A stretch of DNA of 64,000 nucleotides from Gammaproteobacteria bacterium UBA5078 (lineage in GTDB: Bacteria > Pseudomonadota > Gammaproteobacteria > Pseudomonadales > Pseudohongiellaceae), in assembly GCA_002416505.1 (NCBI GenBank), contig DIAM01000017.1:198388-262387 (forward strand), given 5' to 3'. Each line of letters opens with the position of its first letter. Position 1 is the first letter of the stretch. Below, one piece after another: positions 44,900 through 54,288 of the stretch. Under the pieces are notes generated by a model, which was not told the DNA's origin, ran no database searches, and saw nothing but the letters and a program-made list of their open reading frames with translations. Made by a program: the position numbers and the translations under genes.

Positions 44900-45233
44900 T
44901 AAGGTCCTTAGAGTTATGAAGAGGGGCGATCTCTTGGGCATAGAGAGCTTGGAGCCCCGCAGATATTCGCAGAAAGTGTACGCGCTGTCTGTACTGACTT
45001 TGCCCCGCTAAGCGGCATGCAACGGCGGTAATCGGGCCGTGCTGACATAAATCGTGCATTTGCGCTTCCAAAGCGCCACGCAAACCGGCACATTCGGTAT
45101 TGACCATGTGTCAGTAATTATCTGCGTTGTGTCATAGCTTCGCGCTCAGGGAAGCGCTTAGGAGAGCACTGGCGTGGATATTGCTGCCAACAAGCCTCGT
45201 GAATAGGGCAGTTTAGATCAATAGGGAGTGACT
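44900..45233. other. Intergenic stretch between divergent exported proteins
   Basis: There is no convincing gene. It must hold the promoters for the SnoaL-like gene and for the large amidohydrolase, but I could not fix one. A ribosome binding site AGGGAG at 45223-45228 serves the amidohydrolase. Confidence 0.4.
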
Positions 45234-48224
45234 ATGTTTCAGGTTTCGATTCGGCGCACGAGTGCGTGTGCACTGGCCTTAGTGGCGGCGTTTACCGCAG
45301 GCATGTTCGGTTTGCCTCAACAGGCGTCTGCGCAAACACCCCAGGCGCGGCAGATTCCTATAGTGTTAACGCAGGGCACCAATATGGCGGCCGCCGTTGC
45401 CCCCGACGGCGAGTCCATGGTGATCGCCGTGCAGAGCGCGCTCTGGACTCTGCCGATCGAGGGCGGCGATGCCACGCGCATTAGCACCTGGGATATGGAG
45501 GCGACCGCACCCGTATGGTCGCCCGACGGCTCTCGCATCGCTTTTCAGAATTTCGACGAACACTATTATCAGATTTGGAGCATCGCCGCCGATGGCAGCG
45601 AGGCTAAGGCGCTGACTAGTGGCTACTACGATCACCGCGAGCCGGCATGGTCTGGCTCGCGCATCGCCTTCTCGTCCGATCGCAGTGGCGAGGGCAGCTA
45701 TGATATCTGGACCCTCGATCTCGGCAGTGGCGAGTATCGGCGCTGGACCCAATCGGCGAACGATGCCCATTCCCCCGCGTGGTCTCCCGATGGCGCGAGC
45801 ATCGCGTATGTCGATGGCGACGTCATTCGCAGCGTTAACTCATCGGGACAAACAAGTACATTGGGCACCTTCTCTCAAGGTGAACGCGCGGTGTATGCCC
45901 CCGCATGGCTGCCCGATGGTTCCGGAGTGCTGTATCAGAGCCATGAGCGGCAACTAGTCAGCGAAGAGCAGGCATTGACCAGTGGCGAGGACGTCTTTCC
46001 GTTTCCCGTCTCCTGGCTGCCCGATGGTCGCTTCGTCTACACGGCCGATGGGCAGATAAAATTGCGCGCGCTGGGCTCCAGCAGTTTCGAGATCATCCCG
46101 TTCGCGGCGGCATTCACTCTGCAACGTCCAATCGTCGAGACTCGGTCACGTGCACTCGATGACCCAGCGCCACAGATGGCGCTTGGAATCTATTCCCCAG
46201 CGCTGTCTCCTACTGGTAGCCATGTCGCCTTCGCTGCCCTCAATGATCTGTGGGTGATGCCCATAGGCGAGGCACCGGTTCGCCTTACCGACGAGCGCGA
46301 CACGGTCGGCACCGTGCTCTGGAGTGCACACGACGGGCGCGTCTATTTCACCTCCGACCGTCATGGCGATGGCCGGCCCGATCTGTATGCCGCAGACATC
46401 GCGAGTGGCGCCATCGAGCGCATCACTACGACGGCGGACGCCCAGATGATATTCCCAGCCTTGTCGCCGGATGGCTCGCGCATCGCCTATGTCGATGGCC
46501 GCGACCAATCCCTGCGCGTGCACGACGTCGCGACCGGGCAGTCTCGGCATATCGTGGATCAGGTCTATGGCAATGCCATGGGGGCACCCAGCTGGTCTGT
46601 CGATGGCAGCACCGTCGTCTTCGCCGAGATTCAAGCCGCCAATAGCCGTTACCGGGAAGGGCGCAACGTGATTCGCACCGTCAACGTCGACACTGGCGCA
46701 TCCGCCTTTCACGAGCCCGGCCCACTCCCCGAACAGTTATCAGACCGCTATGAGTCGGGCCCGGTGTGGTCACCCGACGGCAAGTGGTTGGCCTTCATAA
46801 TGCGCTCGGTGCTGCATGTGATGCCGGTGACGGACAATGGCACGCCCACCGGGCCTGCGCGTCAGCTGAGTGAATTCGCCGCCGACATGCCCGCCTGGGG
46901 CGCAGATTCCCGCAGCATCGTCTATCTCGCCAGTGGCAAGCTGCGCATCGCGCAAGTGGACGGCAGCAGCGATGAGCAGCTTGCTCTGGATCTGCAGTGG
47001 CAAAGACAGGCGGCGCAGGGCACGAGCCATATCTTGGCCGGTGCCCTGTGGGATGGCGTGAACCCAGAGCTACAACGCAACCGGGTAATCGTGCTCGAAG
47101 GCAGTCGCATCGCGGCGATAATGCCCGCTGGCGATAATCCAGAAGCAGCCGCCCGCGCGGCCGGTGCGCGCTTCATCGATGCCTCCGAGCTCACCGTCAT
47201 GCCAGGACTCTGGGATTCGCACCTGCACCCGCGCGTGCTCGACCTCACTGCCAAGTGGTGGGGGGTGACACTGGCCTATGGCATCACCACCGGGCTGTCC
47301 AATGGCGGCTCCCCCTATCACAGCCTGGAGATTCACGAGGCTATCGAGTCCGGGCAACTGCTGGGGCCGCGCATGTTGCCGTCGCCCCTGTTCGACGGTC
47401 AGCGGCCCTACTATGGCCACCACCGCTCGGTTCACGACGCCGAGGCGTTGGCCTTGGAGCTCGACAAGGCTCAGGCCCTAGGCATGCACTTCTACAAGGT
47501 CTATGTGCGCGCCCCCGTCTCCTATATGCAAGAGACCGCGCGTTTCGCCGGCGCACTGGGGCTGCCTAGCGGCTCTCATTTCCTCTCCCCCGGCATCCAG
47601 TCTGGCATCAGCGCCGCCACCCATTTATCTGCCAGCCAGCGCATGGGCTATAGCTGGGCCGAATCCCCGCAGGGCAATAGCTATCAAGACGTGATGACGC
47701 TGTTCATGCAGGGCGACTTCAACCTATCCAGCCACCACACCTCGCGCAACAATATCCTCGGGGACGACCCCGCGATCTTGGATGACCCGCGTTTTAGAAC
47801 TCTCATGCCAGTGAACTATCAGGAGCAGATCATTCGCGAGGCTTCCACGGCTCCTACCCAGGCGCAGTGGCAGGCGGTGCGCGATAGTCTCGCGACTCCG
47901 GCGGCGATCGCGGCGGGCGGTGGGCTAGTCACGATAGGGTCGGATACCCCCCTTAGCTGGCCAGCGCTTGCATTGCACGCACAGCTGCGCGCCTATGCCG
48001 CAGTAGTGGGTAACCACGCGGCGCTGCAGGCGGTGACGCTGAACGCTGCGCGCTACGCCAAGGTAGATCGCGATTTGGGTTCCATCGAAGTGGGCAAGAT
48101 TGCCGACATGCTGCTGCTGCGCGGCAATCCTTTGGAGGATGTGCGCCACACTGCGGACATCGAGTTGATCATCAAGAATGGCGTGGGTATCACGGTGGAG
48201 GACATTCTTGCGCGGTATAGATAG
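45234..48224 (+). CDS. Secreted amidohydrolase with TolB-like beta-propeller
   Basis: A 996-residue exported protein. A signal peptide (to about QQASAQ) is followed by two sets of PD40/TolB propeller blades, recognisable by repeated WSPDGSRIAF, ALSPDGSRIAY and VWSPDGKWLAF. From about residue 620 comes an amidohydrolase domain with the metal motif LWDSHLHPRV, a lysine in HFYKVYVRAP, SGSHFLSP, and the Asp in TIGSDTPLSW, ending GKIADMLLLRGNPLEDVR. It likely cleaves an amide or peptide-like compound in the periplasm. The start ATG 45234 follows AGGGAG. Confidence 0.88.
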   Translation: MFQVSIRRTSACALALVAAFTAGMFGLPQQASAQTPQARQIPIVLTQGTNMAAAVAPDGESMVIAVQSALWTLPIEGGDATRISTWDMEATAPVWSPDGSRIAFQNFDEHYYQIWSIAADGSEAKALTSGYYDHREPAWSGSRIAFSSDRSGEGSYDIWTLDLGSGEYRRWTQSANDAHSPAWSPDGASIAYVDGDVIRSVNSSGQTSTLGTFSQGERAVYAPAWLPDGSGVLYQSHERQLVSEEQALTSGEDVFPFPVSWLPDGRFVYTADGQIKLRALGSSSFEIIPFAAAFTLQRPIVETRSRALDDPAPQMALGIYSPALSPTGSHVAFAALNDLWVMPIGEAPVRLTDERDTVGTVLWSAHDGRVYFTSDRHGDGRPDLYAADIASGAIERITTTADAQMIFPALSPDGSRIAYVDGRDQSLRVHDVATGQSRHIVDQVYGNAMGAPSWSVDGSTVVFAEIQAANSRYREGRNVIRTVNVDTGASAFHEPGPLPEQLSDRYESGPVWSPDGKWLAFIMRSVLHVMPVTDNGTPTGPARQLSEFAADMPAWGADSRSIVYLASGKLRIAQVDGSSDEQLALDLQWQRQAAQGTSHILAGALWDGVNPELQRNRVIVLEGSRIAAIMPAGDNPEAAARAAGARFIDASELTVMPGLWDSHLHPRVLDLTAKWWGVTLAYGITTGLSNGGSPYHSLEIHEAIESGQLLGPRMLPSPLFDGQRPYYGHHRSVHDAEALALELDKAQALGMHFYKVYVRAPVSYMQETARFAGALGLPSGSHFLSPGIQSGISAATHLSASQRMGYSWAESPQGNSYQDVMTLFMQGDFNLSSHHTSRNNILGDDPAILDDPRFRTLMPVNYQEQIIREASTAPTQAQWQAVRDSLATPAAIAAGGGLVTIGSDTPLSWPALALHAQLRAYAAVVGNHAALQAVTLNAARYAKVDRDLGSIEVGKIADMLLLRGNPLEDVRHTADIELIIKNGVGITVEDILARYR

Positions 48225-48241
48225 AGAATCATGCAAGAATC

Positions 48242-48290
48242 ATGGGGTCAGGTTCCTTGATTTTTTCAAAATCAAGGAACCTGACCCCAT
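48242..48290. repeat. GGGGTCAG-type palindrome, copy A
   Basis: Perfect 23-bp arms (48242-48264 and 48268-48290) with a three-base loop begin with ATGGGGTCAGG. The same GGGGTCAG core bounds palindromes at 58640 and 62684. It fills the gap between the amidohydrolase and the cupredoxin gene, and its last base is the first base of the cupredoxin stop. It could also work as a two-way terminator. Confidence 0.85.
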
Positions 48291-48643
48291 CACTCGACAT
48301 GCAACTCCCCTTTGTACATCTGCATCTGGCAGTGAAAGGCATACTTGCCTGCAGCCAGGGCAGGGATGTCGATGCCTACTTTTTCATTGAGCCTCAGAGT
48401 CTCGCTGATCTCAAGGTCTGGGAACTGCACCATCTCCGCACAAGGCGAGGGATCTAGGCGCTCAAAATAGAGAGTGACGGGTTTGTCCACCGCTATTCTC
48501 AAGCGCGAGGGTTGATACACCCCGTTCTCTACCTTAATGACTATGTCGCTATCCGAGACCGCTGCTTGCTTTGGCTTATAGAGCCAGAACCACCAGATGA
48601 TGAGTGCTATAAGGGCGAGCCCTGCAATATTGATAATGAGCAT
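48290..48643 (-). CDS. Membrane-anchored cupredoxin
   Basis: A 117-residue protein with one N-terminal helix (IINIAGLALIALIIWWFWLY) and a plastocyanin-like domain: IVIKVENGVYQPSRLRI, PVTLYFERLDPSPCAEMVQF and KYAFHCQMQMYKGEL. The Cys, His, Cys and Met residues near both ends are plausible copper ligands, though a classic T1 arrangement is not certain. It probably binds copper in the periplasm and is the last gene of the MerR-CopA-cupredoxin operon (13-bp gap). Confidence 0.8.
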   Translation of the reverse strand: MLIINIAGLALIALIIWWFWLYKPKQAAVSDSDIVIKVENGVYQPSRLRIAVDKPVTLYFERLDPSPCAEMVQFPDLEISETLRLNEKVGIDIPALAAGKYAFHCQMQMYKGELHVE

Positions 48644-48656
48644 GATGCGTATCCTT

Positions 48657-50909
48657 CTAATGAGTACTGGCTTTGAACAGCCTTAAGCGATTGGCGTTGG
48701 TGACTACGGTCAGCGAGGAGAAGGCCATTGCCGCGCCGGCGATCACTGGGTTGAGCAACACGCCGATGAAGGGGTATAACAAACCCGCCGCGATAGGCAC
48801 TCCCGCTACGTTGTAGATGAAGGCGCCAAATAAGTTCTGCTTGATGTTGCGCAGCGTGGCCTTACTGATCGCGATCGCGTCGGCCAAGCCATGCAGGGAG
48901 CCGCGCATCAGCGTGATGTCGGCGCTCTCGATGGCGACGTCGGTGCCGGTGCCGATGGCGAAACCGACATTGGCCATGGCCAATGCGGGTGCGTCGTTAA
49001 TGCCGTCGCCACTCATGCCGACGATCTCGCCACGGGCCTGCAGCTCCTTGATCTTGTCCGCCTTCTGACCGGGCAGGACCTCGGCGAAGTAGTCTTGTAC
49101 ACCCGCAGCCTCAGCCACCGCCTTGGCCGTGTCGCGGTTGTCTCCAGTGAGCATGATGACCTTGATGCCTTGCTGGCGCAGACGCTTGATGGCGGCAATG
49201 GAGTCCTTCTTGATCGGGTCTGCCACCGCGATGATGGCCTGCAGTTTATTGTCCACCGCGAAGTACATAGGGGTCTTCGCCTGCGCCGCGAGTGCCTGTG
49301 CCTTATCGATGTACTCGTCGATCGCGACCGAGTTCTCCTGCATGAGGGTCTGATTGCCAAACAGCAGTTCCATGCCGTCCAGTGTCGCCTTCACACCTTG
49401 TCCGGAGATCGCATCGAAATCGCTGATCTTGGCCTGCTCGATGCCGCGTTTCTGCGCGGACTCGACAATGGCCTGGGCAAGAGGATGCTCCGAGCCTGCC
49501 TCTAGGCTCGATGCTAGGCGCAGGACCTCTTCCTCACTCCTATCGCCGATGGTGAGCACGTCGGTCACGGCGGGCACGCCCTCGGTGATCGTGCCGGTCT
49601 TGTCTAGGACCATCGCGCTAATCTTGGAGGCGGTCTGCAGGGCCTCGCCGTTGCGAATCAACACGCCGGCTTCCGCAGCCTTGCCTACGCCAACCATCAC
49701 GGACATCGGCGTTGCCAGCCCAAGAGCACAAGGGCAGGCGATAATGAGCACAGTGGTGGCGGAGACGATCGCAAAAGCGATGGTGGGCTGTGGTCCGAAA
49801 TTCAACCACGCCAGCGCGCTGAGTACAGCGATGATCATGACGGTTGGCACGAAGTAAGAGGAGATGACATCGGCCATGCGCCCAATCGGGGGCTTGGAGT
49901 TCTGTGCGCGTTTCACCATGCCGATGATCTGCGCGAGCATGGTGTCCTTGCCGACCTTATTCGCTTTGAACAGGAACGATCCGCTCTTGTTGATGGTGCC
50001 GGCAGATACGGTATCGCCTACCTGCTTGGTAACGGGCATCGGTTCGCCCGTCAGCATGGACTCGTCTATCGTAGTGCTGCCTTCGGTGATTTGGCCATCG
50101 ACAGGAATCTTCTCGCCCGGGCGCACGCGCACAACGTCTTCGAGCTGTACGTCTTTGATAGCGATATCTACCTCGCCCGAGTCGCGCACCACGCGTGCCG
50201 TCTTGGGCTGCAGGCCGATGAGCCTCTTGATCGCCTCGGAGGTGCGGCCACGGGCCTTTAACTCCAAGGCTAGGCCTAAGTTGATGAGGCCTATGATCAT
50301 CGCGGTGGCCTCGAAGTACACGTGGCGCGCCATCTCGGGAAACAACGCGGGCGCTATCACAACACTCATGGAGTAGAGCCATGCGGTGCCTGTACCCAGC
50401 GCGATGAGGGTGTCCATATTGGCGCTGTGGTTCTTAAACGAATGCCAGGCCCCGACATAGAAATGCCTGCCGGAGAAAATCATCACGGCTAGGGTCAACA
50501 GGCCCACCGTGAGCCAGGATATGCGCTCTAACCCAGTCTCCACGTTCATGTCGCCGGTGATCAAGCCATAGAGCATGAGCGGTACGCCTAGGCCGAGGGC
50601 GATCTGCATGTCGCGCACTAGATGCTTGTAGTAGGCCTCGTCGCTGCGCTCCTTCTCCTCGAGTAACTCGTCGTCATTCTCTGTATGCTGCTCCGTCGCA
50701 CCATAGCCCGCAGCCTTGACCGCGTCGATCAGAGTGGCAGCATTTGCAGAGCCCGTGACCGTCACCGTTCTATCGGCAAAGTTCATGGCGGCGTTCTCTA
50801 CGCCACTCACGGCCTTTAGGCTGTTCTCTATCTTCATGACGCAGCTGGAGCAACTGGCGCCATCGACCATGAAGGTCAACTCTTTGCTGTGTTCATTTTT
50901 CTGAGTCAT
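48657..50909 (-). CDS. copA: Copper-exporting P-type ATPase CopA
   Basis: A 750-residue P1B ATPase. One N-terminal HMA domain carries DGASCSSCVMK. Membrane helix 6 has the CPC motif (IIACPCALGLATPMSV), then the phosphorylation site DKTGTITEG, GDGINDAPALAM and the MAFSSLTVVTNANRLR helix 8 that marks Cu(I) pumps. It expels Cu+ from the cytoplasm. ATG at 50909 is chosen since GGAGGAGC stands eight bases upstream; it lies inside the end of the MerR gene (17-bp overlap), so the two are coupled. Confidence 0.96.
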   Translation of the reverse strand: MTQKNEHSKELTFMVDGASCSSCVMKIENSLKAVSGVENAAMNFADRTVTVTGSANAATLIDAVKAAGYGATEQHTENDDELLEEKERSDEAYYKHLVRDMQIALGLGVPLMLYGLITGDMNVETGLERISWLTVGLLTLAVMIFSGRHFYVGAWHSFKNHSANMDTLIALGTGTAWLYSMSVVIAPALFPEMARHVYFEATAMIIGLINLGLALELKARGRTSEAIKRLIGLQPKTARVVRDSGEVDIAIKDVQLEDVVRVRPGEKIPVDGQITEGSTTIDESMLTGEPMPVTKQVGDTVSAGTINKSGSFLFKANKVGKDTMLAQIIGMVKRAQNSKPPIGRMADVISSYFVPTVMIIAVLSALAWLNFGPQPTIAFAIVSATTVLIIACPCALGLATPMSVMVGVGKAAEAGVLIRNGEALQTASKISAMVLDKTGTITEGVPAVTDVLTIGDRSEEEVLRLASSLEAGSEHPLAQAIVESAQKRGIEQAKISDFDAISGQGVKATLDGMELLFGNQTLMQENSVAIDEYIDKAQALAAQAKTPMYFAVDNKLQAIIAVADPIKKDSIAAIKRLRQQGIKVIMLTGDNRDTAKAVAEAAGVQDYFAEVLPGQKADKIKELQARGEIVGMSGDGINDAPALAMANVGFAIGTGTDVAIESADITLMRGSLHGLADAIAISKATLRNIKQNLFGAFIYNVAGVPIAAGLLYPFIGVLLNPVIAGAAMAFSSLTVVTNANRLRLFKASTH

Positions 50910-51321
50910 CACTAGCTCCTCCTGCAAAACTCTCGATCATGTGGCAGATCATGTGTCCATTGGGAACACGATCCGGAATGTTCTCCCATTGCGCGATCGC
51001 CGCACTCATGCGGGCGCGCAGCGCGATCAGGTCTTGGAACTGTTGCTCAGTTTCCTCTAGACGCTTCTCGATAATTTGGCGCACGGTCGGGCAGGGGGAC
51101 TGATGATCCTCTGCCTTCGCGATGATGGTGCTGATATCTTCCACGGTGAACCCGAGGGAGCGAGCGGCAACCACAAACTTCAGGCGCTCGACGTCGGCGT
51201 GTGAATATTCTTTGTATTGATTATGGGGGTTGGTGTTTGGATTCAGCAGTCGAATCCGGGTATAGAACCTCACGGTGTCCGCAGTGACACCTAATCTCTC
51301 GGCAACTTCTTTCACGCGCAT
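50893..51321 (-). CDS. MerR family copper-responsive regulator
   Basis: A 142-residue MerR protein. The winged helix reads VKEVAERLGVTADTVRFYTRI, then the dimer coil with ERLKFVVAARSLGF. Metal-candidate cysteines lie at about residue 77 (HQSPCPTV) and 126 (HMICHMIES), flanked by two histidines; this differs from the CueR C-x7-C loop, so the metal is inferred from the neighbouring copA. ATG at 51321 is favoured because AAGGAG lies eight bases upstream; a second ATG two codons earlier is too close to it. It likely activates its own promoter. Confidence 0.88.
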   Translation of the reverse strand: MRVKEVAERLGVTADTVRFYTRIRLLNPNTNPHNQYKEYSHADVERLKFVVAARSLGFTVEDISTIIAKAEDHQSPCPTVRQIIEKRLEETEQQFQDLIALRARMSAAIAQWENIPDRVPNGHMICHMIESFAGGASDDSEK

Positions 51322-51386
51322 GCTCATCTCTCCTTGAGGACCTAAAAGAGTGCTTCGCTAGTCCATCAATTCTGTTCAATGATGCA

Positions 51387-51417
51387 AGGCTACACCTATG
51401 TCTAACACATAGGTCAA
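51387..51417 (-). promoter_or_regulatory. MerR-type operator/promoter of the copA operon
   Basis: On the minus strand, TTGACC (51412-51417) and TAGCCT (51387-51392) are separated by 19 bases, longer than the usual 17, and the spacer holds a perfect dyad, ACCTATGT and ACATAGGT (51394-51401 and 51407-51414), five bases apart. This is the classic layout for MerR-family activation by DNA untwisting, 66 bases before the regulator start. Confidence 0.85.
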
Positions 51418-51500
51418 TAGCGACGATAAATCCTTTTTTTCTTTAGGCCGCGAGCATCTGACTCTCGGCGGGATTGGTGGTCTAAGTGCTTGATTAGGCT

Positions 51501-52325
51501 CTAGAACCAGAAGCGAATGCCGGCAAAATAGCGTGATTCGCTATTTTTTTCGCCAAATCTGCGTAGGAGGTCGGCAGTGTCTCCGAAGCGTTTTTCTGTC
51601 TCAACGCCTATAAACGGGGCAAACTGCCGCGAGAACTCATAGCGTAAGCGCAGTCCGAATGCGGCATTGGCCAAGCCGCTGCCCAATAAGTTAACCGGGT
51701 CGTCTTTGCCGCGCAGGGTGAGCTCGAGACGCGGCTGCAAGATCAGCCGCTGGGTCAGTAACATCTCGTATTCGGAGTTGAAGACGACCTCGCTTTGTCC
51801 TTGGGCGCCGAGATAGGCGGTGGCATCGAGCTGGAACCAGTAGGGGGCTAGGCCCTGTATTCCTGCCGCTAGCCATTGTCGGTCCTTGCCCTCGCTTTTC
51901 GAATCTATCCTCAGCCCAAGCTGTGAGTCCCAGAACGCTGTGAACGCACGCCCCCACAGCAGGTCGGTTTGATTCTTATACTCGCCGTGCTGCGCGAGGC
52001 TGCCCTCGGACTTGATGATGAAGCGGTTGAAGCTAGTGCCATACCATGCCTGCATATCGTAGCTGCTTGTGTTCGAGTCCGGGGCGTATTCGAAGTGATC
52101 GCCTAGAATCGACAGAATAGGCTCCGAGATGTGGTGCATGCCATGCTCGGCATTGTTCAATGCGTAGGGCCCCTCGGTACGGGTAAAGCCTCCTGAGTAG
52201 GCGTGAGGGTCTCGTGCATCTGCTGGCGCAGTAGTGTCTTGCGTGCCTCCGTGATCGTGACTGTCCTGCCCAAGCGCAGCGGCGGTACTTAATAACAGTG
52301 CTGTGGCGAGTAATAGACGCTTCAT
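51501..52325 (-). CDS. copB: Copper resistance outer-membrane protein CopB
   Basis: A 274-residue outer-membrane protein with a signal peptide (LLLATALLLSTAAALGQ), a His-rich start (DSHDHGG) and a porin-like beta-barrel of the CopB/PcoB family: YALNNAEHGMHHIS, WYGTSFNRFIIKSEG, QTDLLWGRAFTAFWDSQLG and final YFAGIRFWF. It binds or exports copper together with the multicopper oxidase. Its ATG overlaps the copA oxidase stop in ATGA at 52322-52325. The frame extends upstream but this start has the signal peptide. Confidence 0.92.
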   Translation of the reverse strand: MKRLLLATALLLSTAAALGQDSHDHGGTQDTTAPADARDPHAYSGGFTRTEGPYALNNAEHGMHHISEPILSILGDHFEYAPDSNTSSYDMQAWYGTSFNRFIIKSEGSLAQHGEYKNQTDLLWGRAFTAFWDSQLGLRIDSKSEGKDRQWLAAGIQGLAPYWFQLDATAYLGAQGQSEVVFNSEYEMLLTQRLILQPRLELTLRGKDDPVNLLGSGLANAAFGLRLRYEFSRQFAPFIGVETEKRFGDTADLLRRFGEKNSESRYFAGIRFWF

Positions 52326-54130
52326 GACACGATCACCTTGCGGAACATCCCCGCGTCCATATGGAACATTAGGTGGCAGTGCCAAGCCCACTGGCCGACA
52401 TCTCTCGGGGTGGCGAGAAAACTAATACGCTGGGCCGGGTGCACCAGAATCGTGTGTTGGCGTGAGAGCAGCTCTCCGTTTTCGTTCTCGATGTCGCTCC
52501 ACATGCCGTGTAGATGCATGGGGTGAGTCATCATCGTGTCGTTCTGCAATATGACGCGCACCAACTCGTCTTTGCGCATATGCACTGGCGTGCTATCGCC
52601 GAACTCCAAGCCATCGAATGACCAGCTGTAGCGCTCCATATTGCCGGTGAGGTGCAGCTCGATCTCGCGGCTTGGTGTCTTCGATTTATCCAATGGCTCT
52701 AGTGAGCGCAGATCGGCCAGGGTCAGTACGCGCCGGCCATTGTTGCGCAGCCCCACGCCCGGGTCATCGAGATTGCTTCGCGGCGTGTCTATGCGCGCAT
52801 CGACGCTGGCGCCGTACTCGGTGCTCGCATGGCGTACTGTCTTTGAAGGCAGGGCTAGAGGATCTTCAGCCATGTTGTGGCCGCTATGATCCACTGTCGC
52901 TGCGGGTGCCGCGTGTGCGCTGTGATCCACGGCTGCAATTGGCGCTGTATGAGCGCTGTGGTCCATACCCGCCATCGCCCCCATGTCGCCCATCATGTCT
53001 GCCATGCTTAGTTGCTCGAATGTATCTATCCTAGGCACGCTCGCCTCTAAGTTCGCTCGCACGGCTAGGGTTCCACGCACGTAACCACTACGATCCATGC
53101 TCTGGGCGAAGATGGTGTAGGCGTCATCGCTAGGCGCGACGATGACATCGTAGGTCTCACCGGGGCCGAAGCGGAACTCGTCTACCGATACTGGCTTGAC
53201 GTTCTGACCATCCGCTTGCACGACCTGCATCGGCAGGCCGGGGATGCGCACATCGAATATCGTATTACTGGAGGCGTTGATGATACGCAGACGCACTCGC
53301 TCCCCGGGTTTGAAGATCGCGGTCCAGTTTGCGTCAGCGGGGCTGCCATTCATCAGAAAAGTCAGCGTGTGGGCAGACAAGTCGGCGAGATCCGTTGGGT
53401 TCATCCGCATCTGATTCCACATGCGGCGCTTGTCCATGGCCAAGCCGATACCGCCATTGGCGACATCGGCGAAGAAGTCTCCTACGGTCGGCTGATTGAA
53501 GTTGTACATGTCGCTCTGAATCTTCAGTTTATTGAACACGCGCAGCGGTTCTTCATCGGTCCAGTCGGACAGCTGCACGATGTAGTCGCGCTCTACTGGT
53601 TGGACCTCGTCCTCTACCGGCTCGATGATCAGGGCGCCGTACATCCCCGTCATCTCCTGAAAGCCGCTGTGGGAGTGGTACCAATAGGTGCCGCTCTGTT
53701 CTAGCTTGAAGCGGTAGGTGAAGGTCTCACCGGGAGGGATGCCGTCGAAACTGATGCTCGGCACGCCATCCATGTGGAAGGGCAGGATGATGCCGTGCCA
53801 GTGGATGGAGGTCTGGACCTGCAGGCGATTACTGACGCGAATAGTGACTTCGTCGCCCTCGCGAAACTTCAGGGTCGGCGCGGGAATAGAGCCGTTGATC
53901 GTCGTGGCGATGCGCGTTTGCCCTGTGAAATTCACCAGCGCCTGCTCGACCACGAGGTCTACCACTGGCCCATGAATTACAGGCGCAGTGCCCCGCGCGG
54001 CAGCGGCGATGGTGTTAGACTGCGCGCCTAGCGTTGTAGAGGGCAGGGCGCTTGCGACGCTCCCCAAGATTAGGCTCTGCAGCAATTGCCGACGGGACTG
54101 GGAGTGTGGCAGGGGTGGTCGTTTGTGCAT
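52322..54130 (-). CDS. Periplasmic multicopper oxidase CopA/PcoA
   Basis: A 602-residue laccase-like oxidase that oxidises Cu(I) in the periplasm. A Tat signal (SRRQLLQSLILGSVASALP) opens it. Type 2/3 sites are in SIHWHGIILP, YWYHSHSGFQEM, HPMHLHGMW, and HCHLMFHMDAGMF holds the T1 ligands. A Met/His-rich insert near residue 390 repeats DHSAH-A three times (MDHSAHTAP, VDHSAHAAP, VDHSGHNMA), likely a copper-binding loop. Named PcoA/CopA in other species, distinct from the ATPase CopA. It leads copB and is divergent from the CopRS-type genes. Confidence 0.95.
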   Translation of the reverse strand: MHKRPPLPHSQSRRQLLQSLILGSVASALPSTTLGAQSNTIAAAARGTAPVIHGPVVDLVVEQALVNFTGQTRIATTINGSIPAPTLKFREGDEVTIRVSNRLQVQTSIHWHGIILPFHMDGVPSISFDGIPPGETFTYRFKLEQSGTYWYHSHSGFQEMTGMYGALIIEPVEDEVQPVERDYIVQLSDWTDEEPLRVFNKLKIQSDMYNFNQPTVGDFFADVANGGIGLAMDKRRMWNQMRMNPTDLADLSAHTLTFLMNGSPADANWTAIFKPGERVRLRIINASSNTIFDVRIPGLPMQVVQADGQNVKPVSVDEFRFGPGETYDVIVAPSDDAYTIFAQSMDRSGYVRGTLAVRANLEASVPRIDTFEQLSMADMMGDMGAMAGMDHSAHTAPIAAVDHSAHAAPAATVDHSGHNMAEDPLALPSKTVRHASTEYGASVDARIDTPRSNLDDPGVGLRNNGRRVLTLADLRSLEPLDKSKTPSREIELHLTGNMERYSWSFDGLEFGDSTPVHMRKDELVRVILQNDTMMTHPMHLHGMWSDIENENGELLSRQHTILVHPAQRISFLATPRDVGQWAWHCHLMFHMDAGMFRKVIVS

Positions 54131-54288
54131 TCGTGTTGCCTTTAAATTCGGATCTTAGGCACCACTGTAACTAAGCTTGGCTTGCACACCGATGACGGGA
54201 AGATGAGAACTTTGTAATCTTGATGTCATCCAATTGTTAGTATGACCCCACTAGCCTCAAGAAATCGCTTTAGCAGAGACACAAAGAC
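54131..54288. promoter_or_regulatory. Divergent regulatory region, oxidase/copB and two-component genes
   Basis: This 158-bp gap must hold promoters for both directions. TTGTAATCTTGATGTCAT (54212-54229) resembles sites bound by copper-type OmpR regulators, and a GATGAC/GTCATC inverted pair (54191-54196, 54225-54230) surrounds it. This is by resemblance only; I would not name an exact box. Confidence 0.4.

Noticed and set aside
45366..45770. Minus-strand frame of 134 codons inside the propeller amidohydrolase
   Set aside because: It lies opposite WSPDG-type blade repeats that fix the plus frame; there is no start signal.
48242..48290. Possible CRISPR repeat
   Set aside because: There is only a single palindrome with no array of spacers; it belongs to the dispersed GGGGTCAG family.
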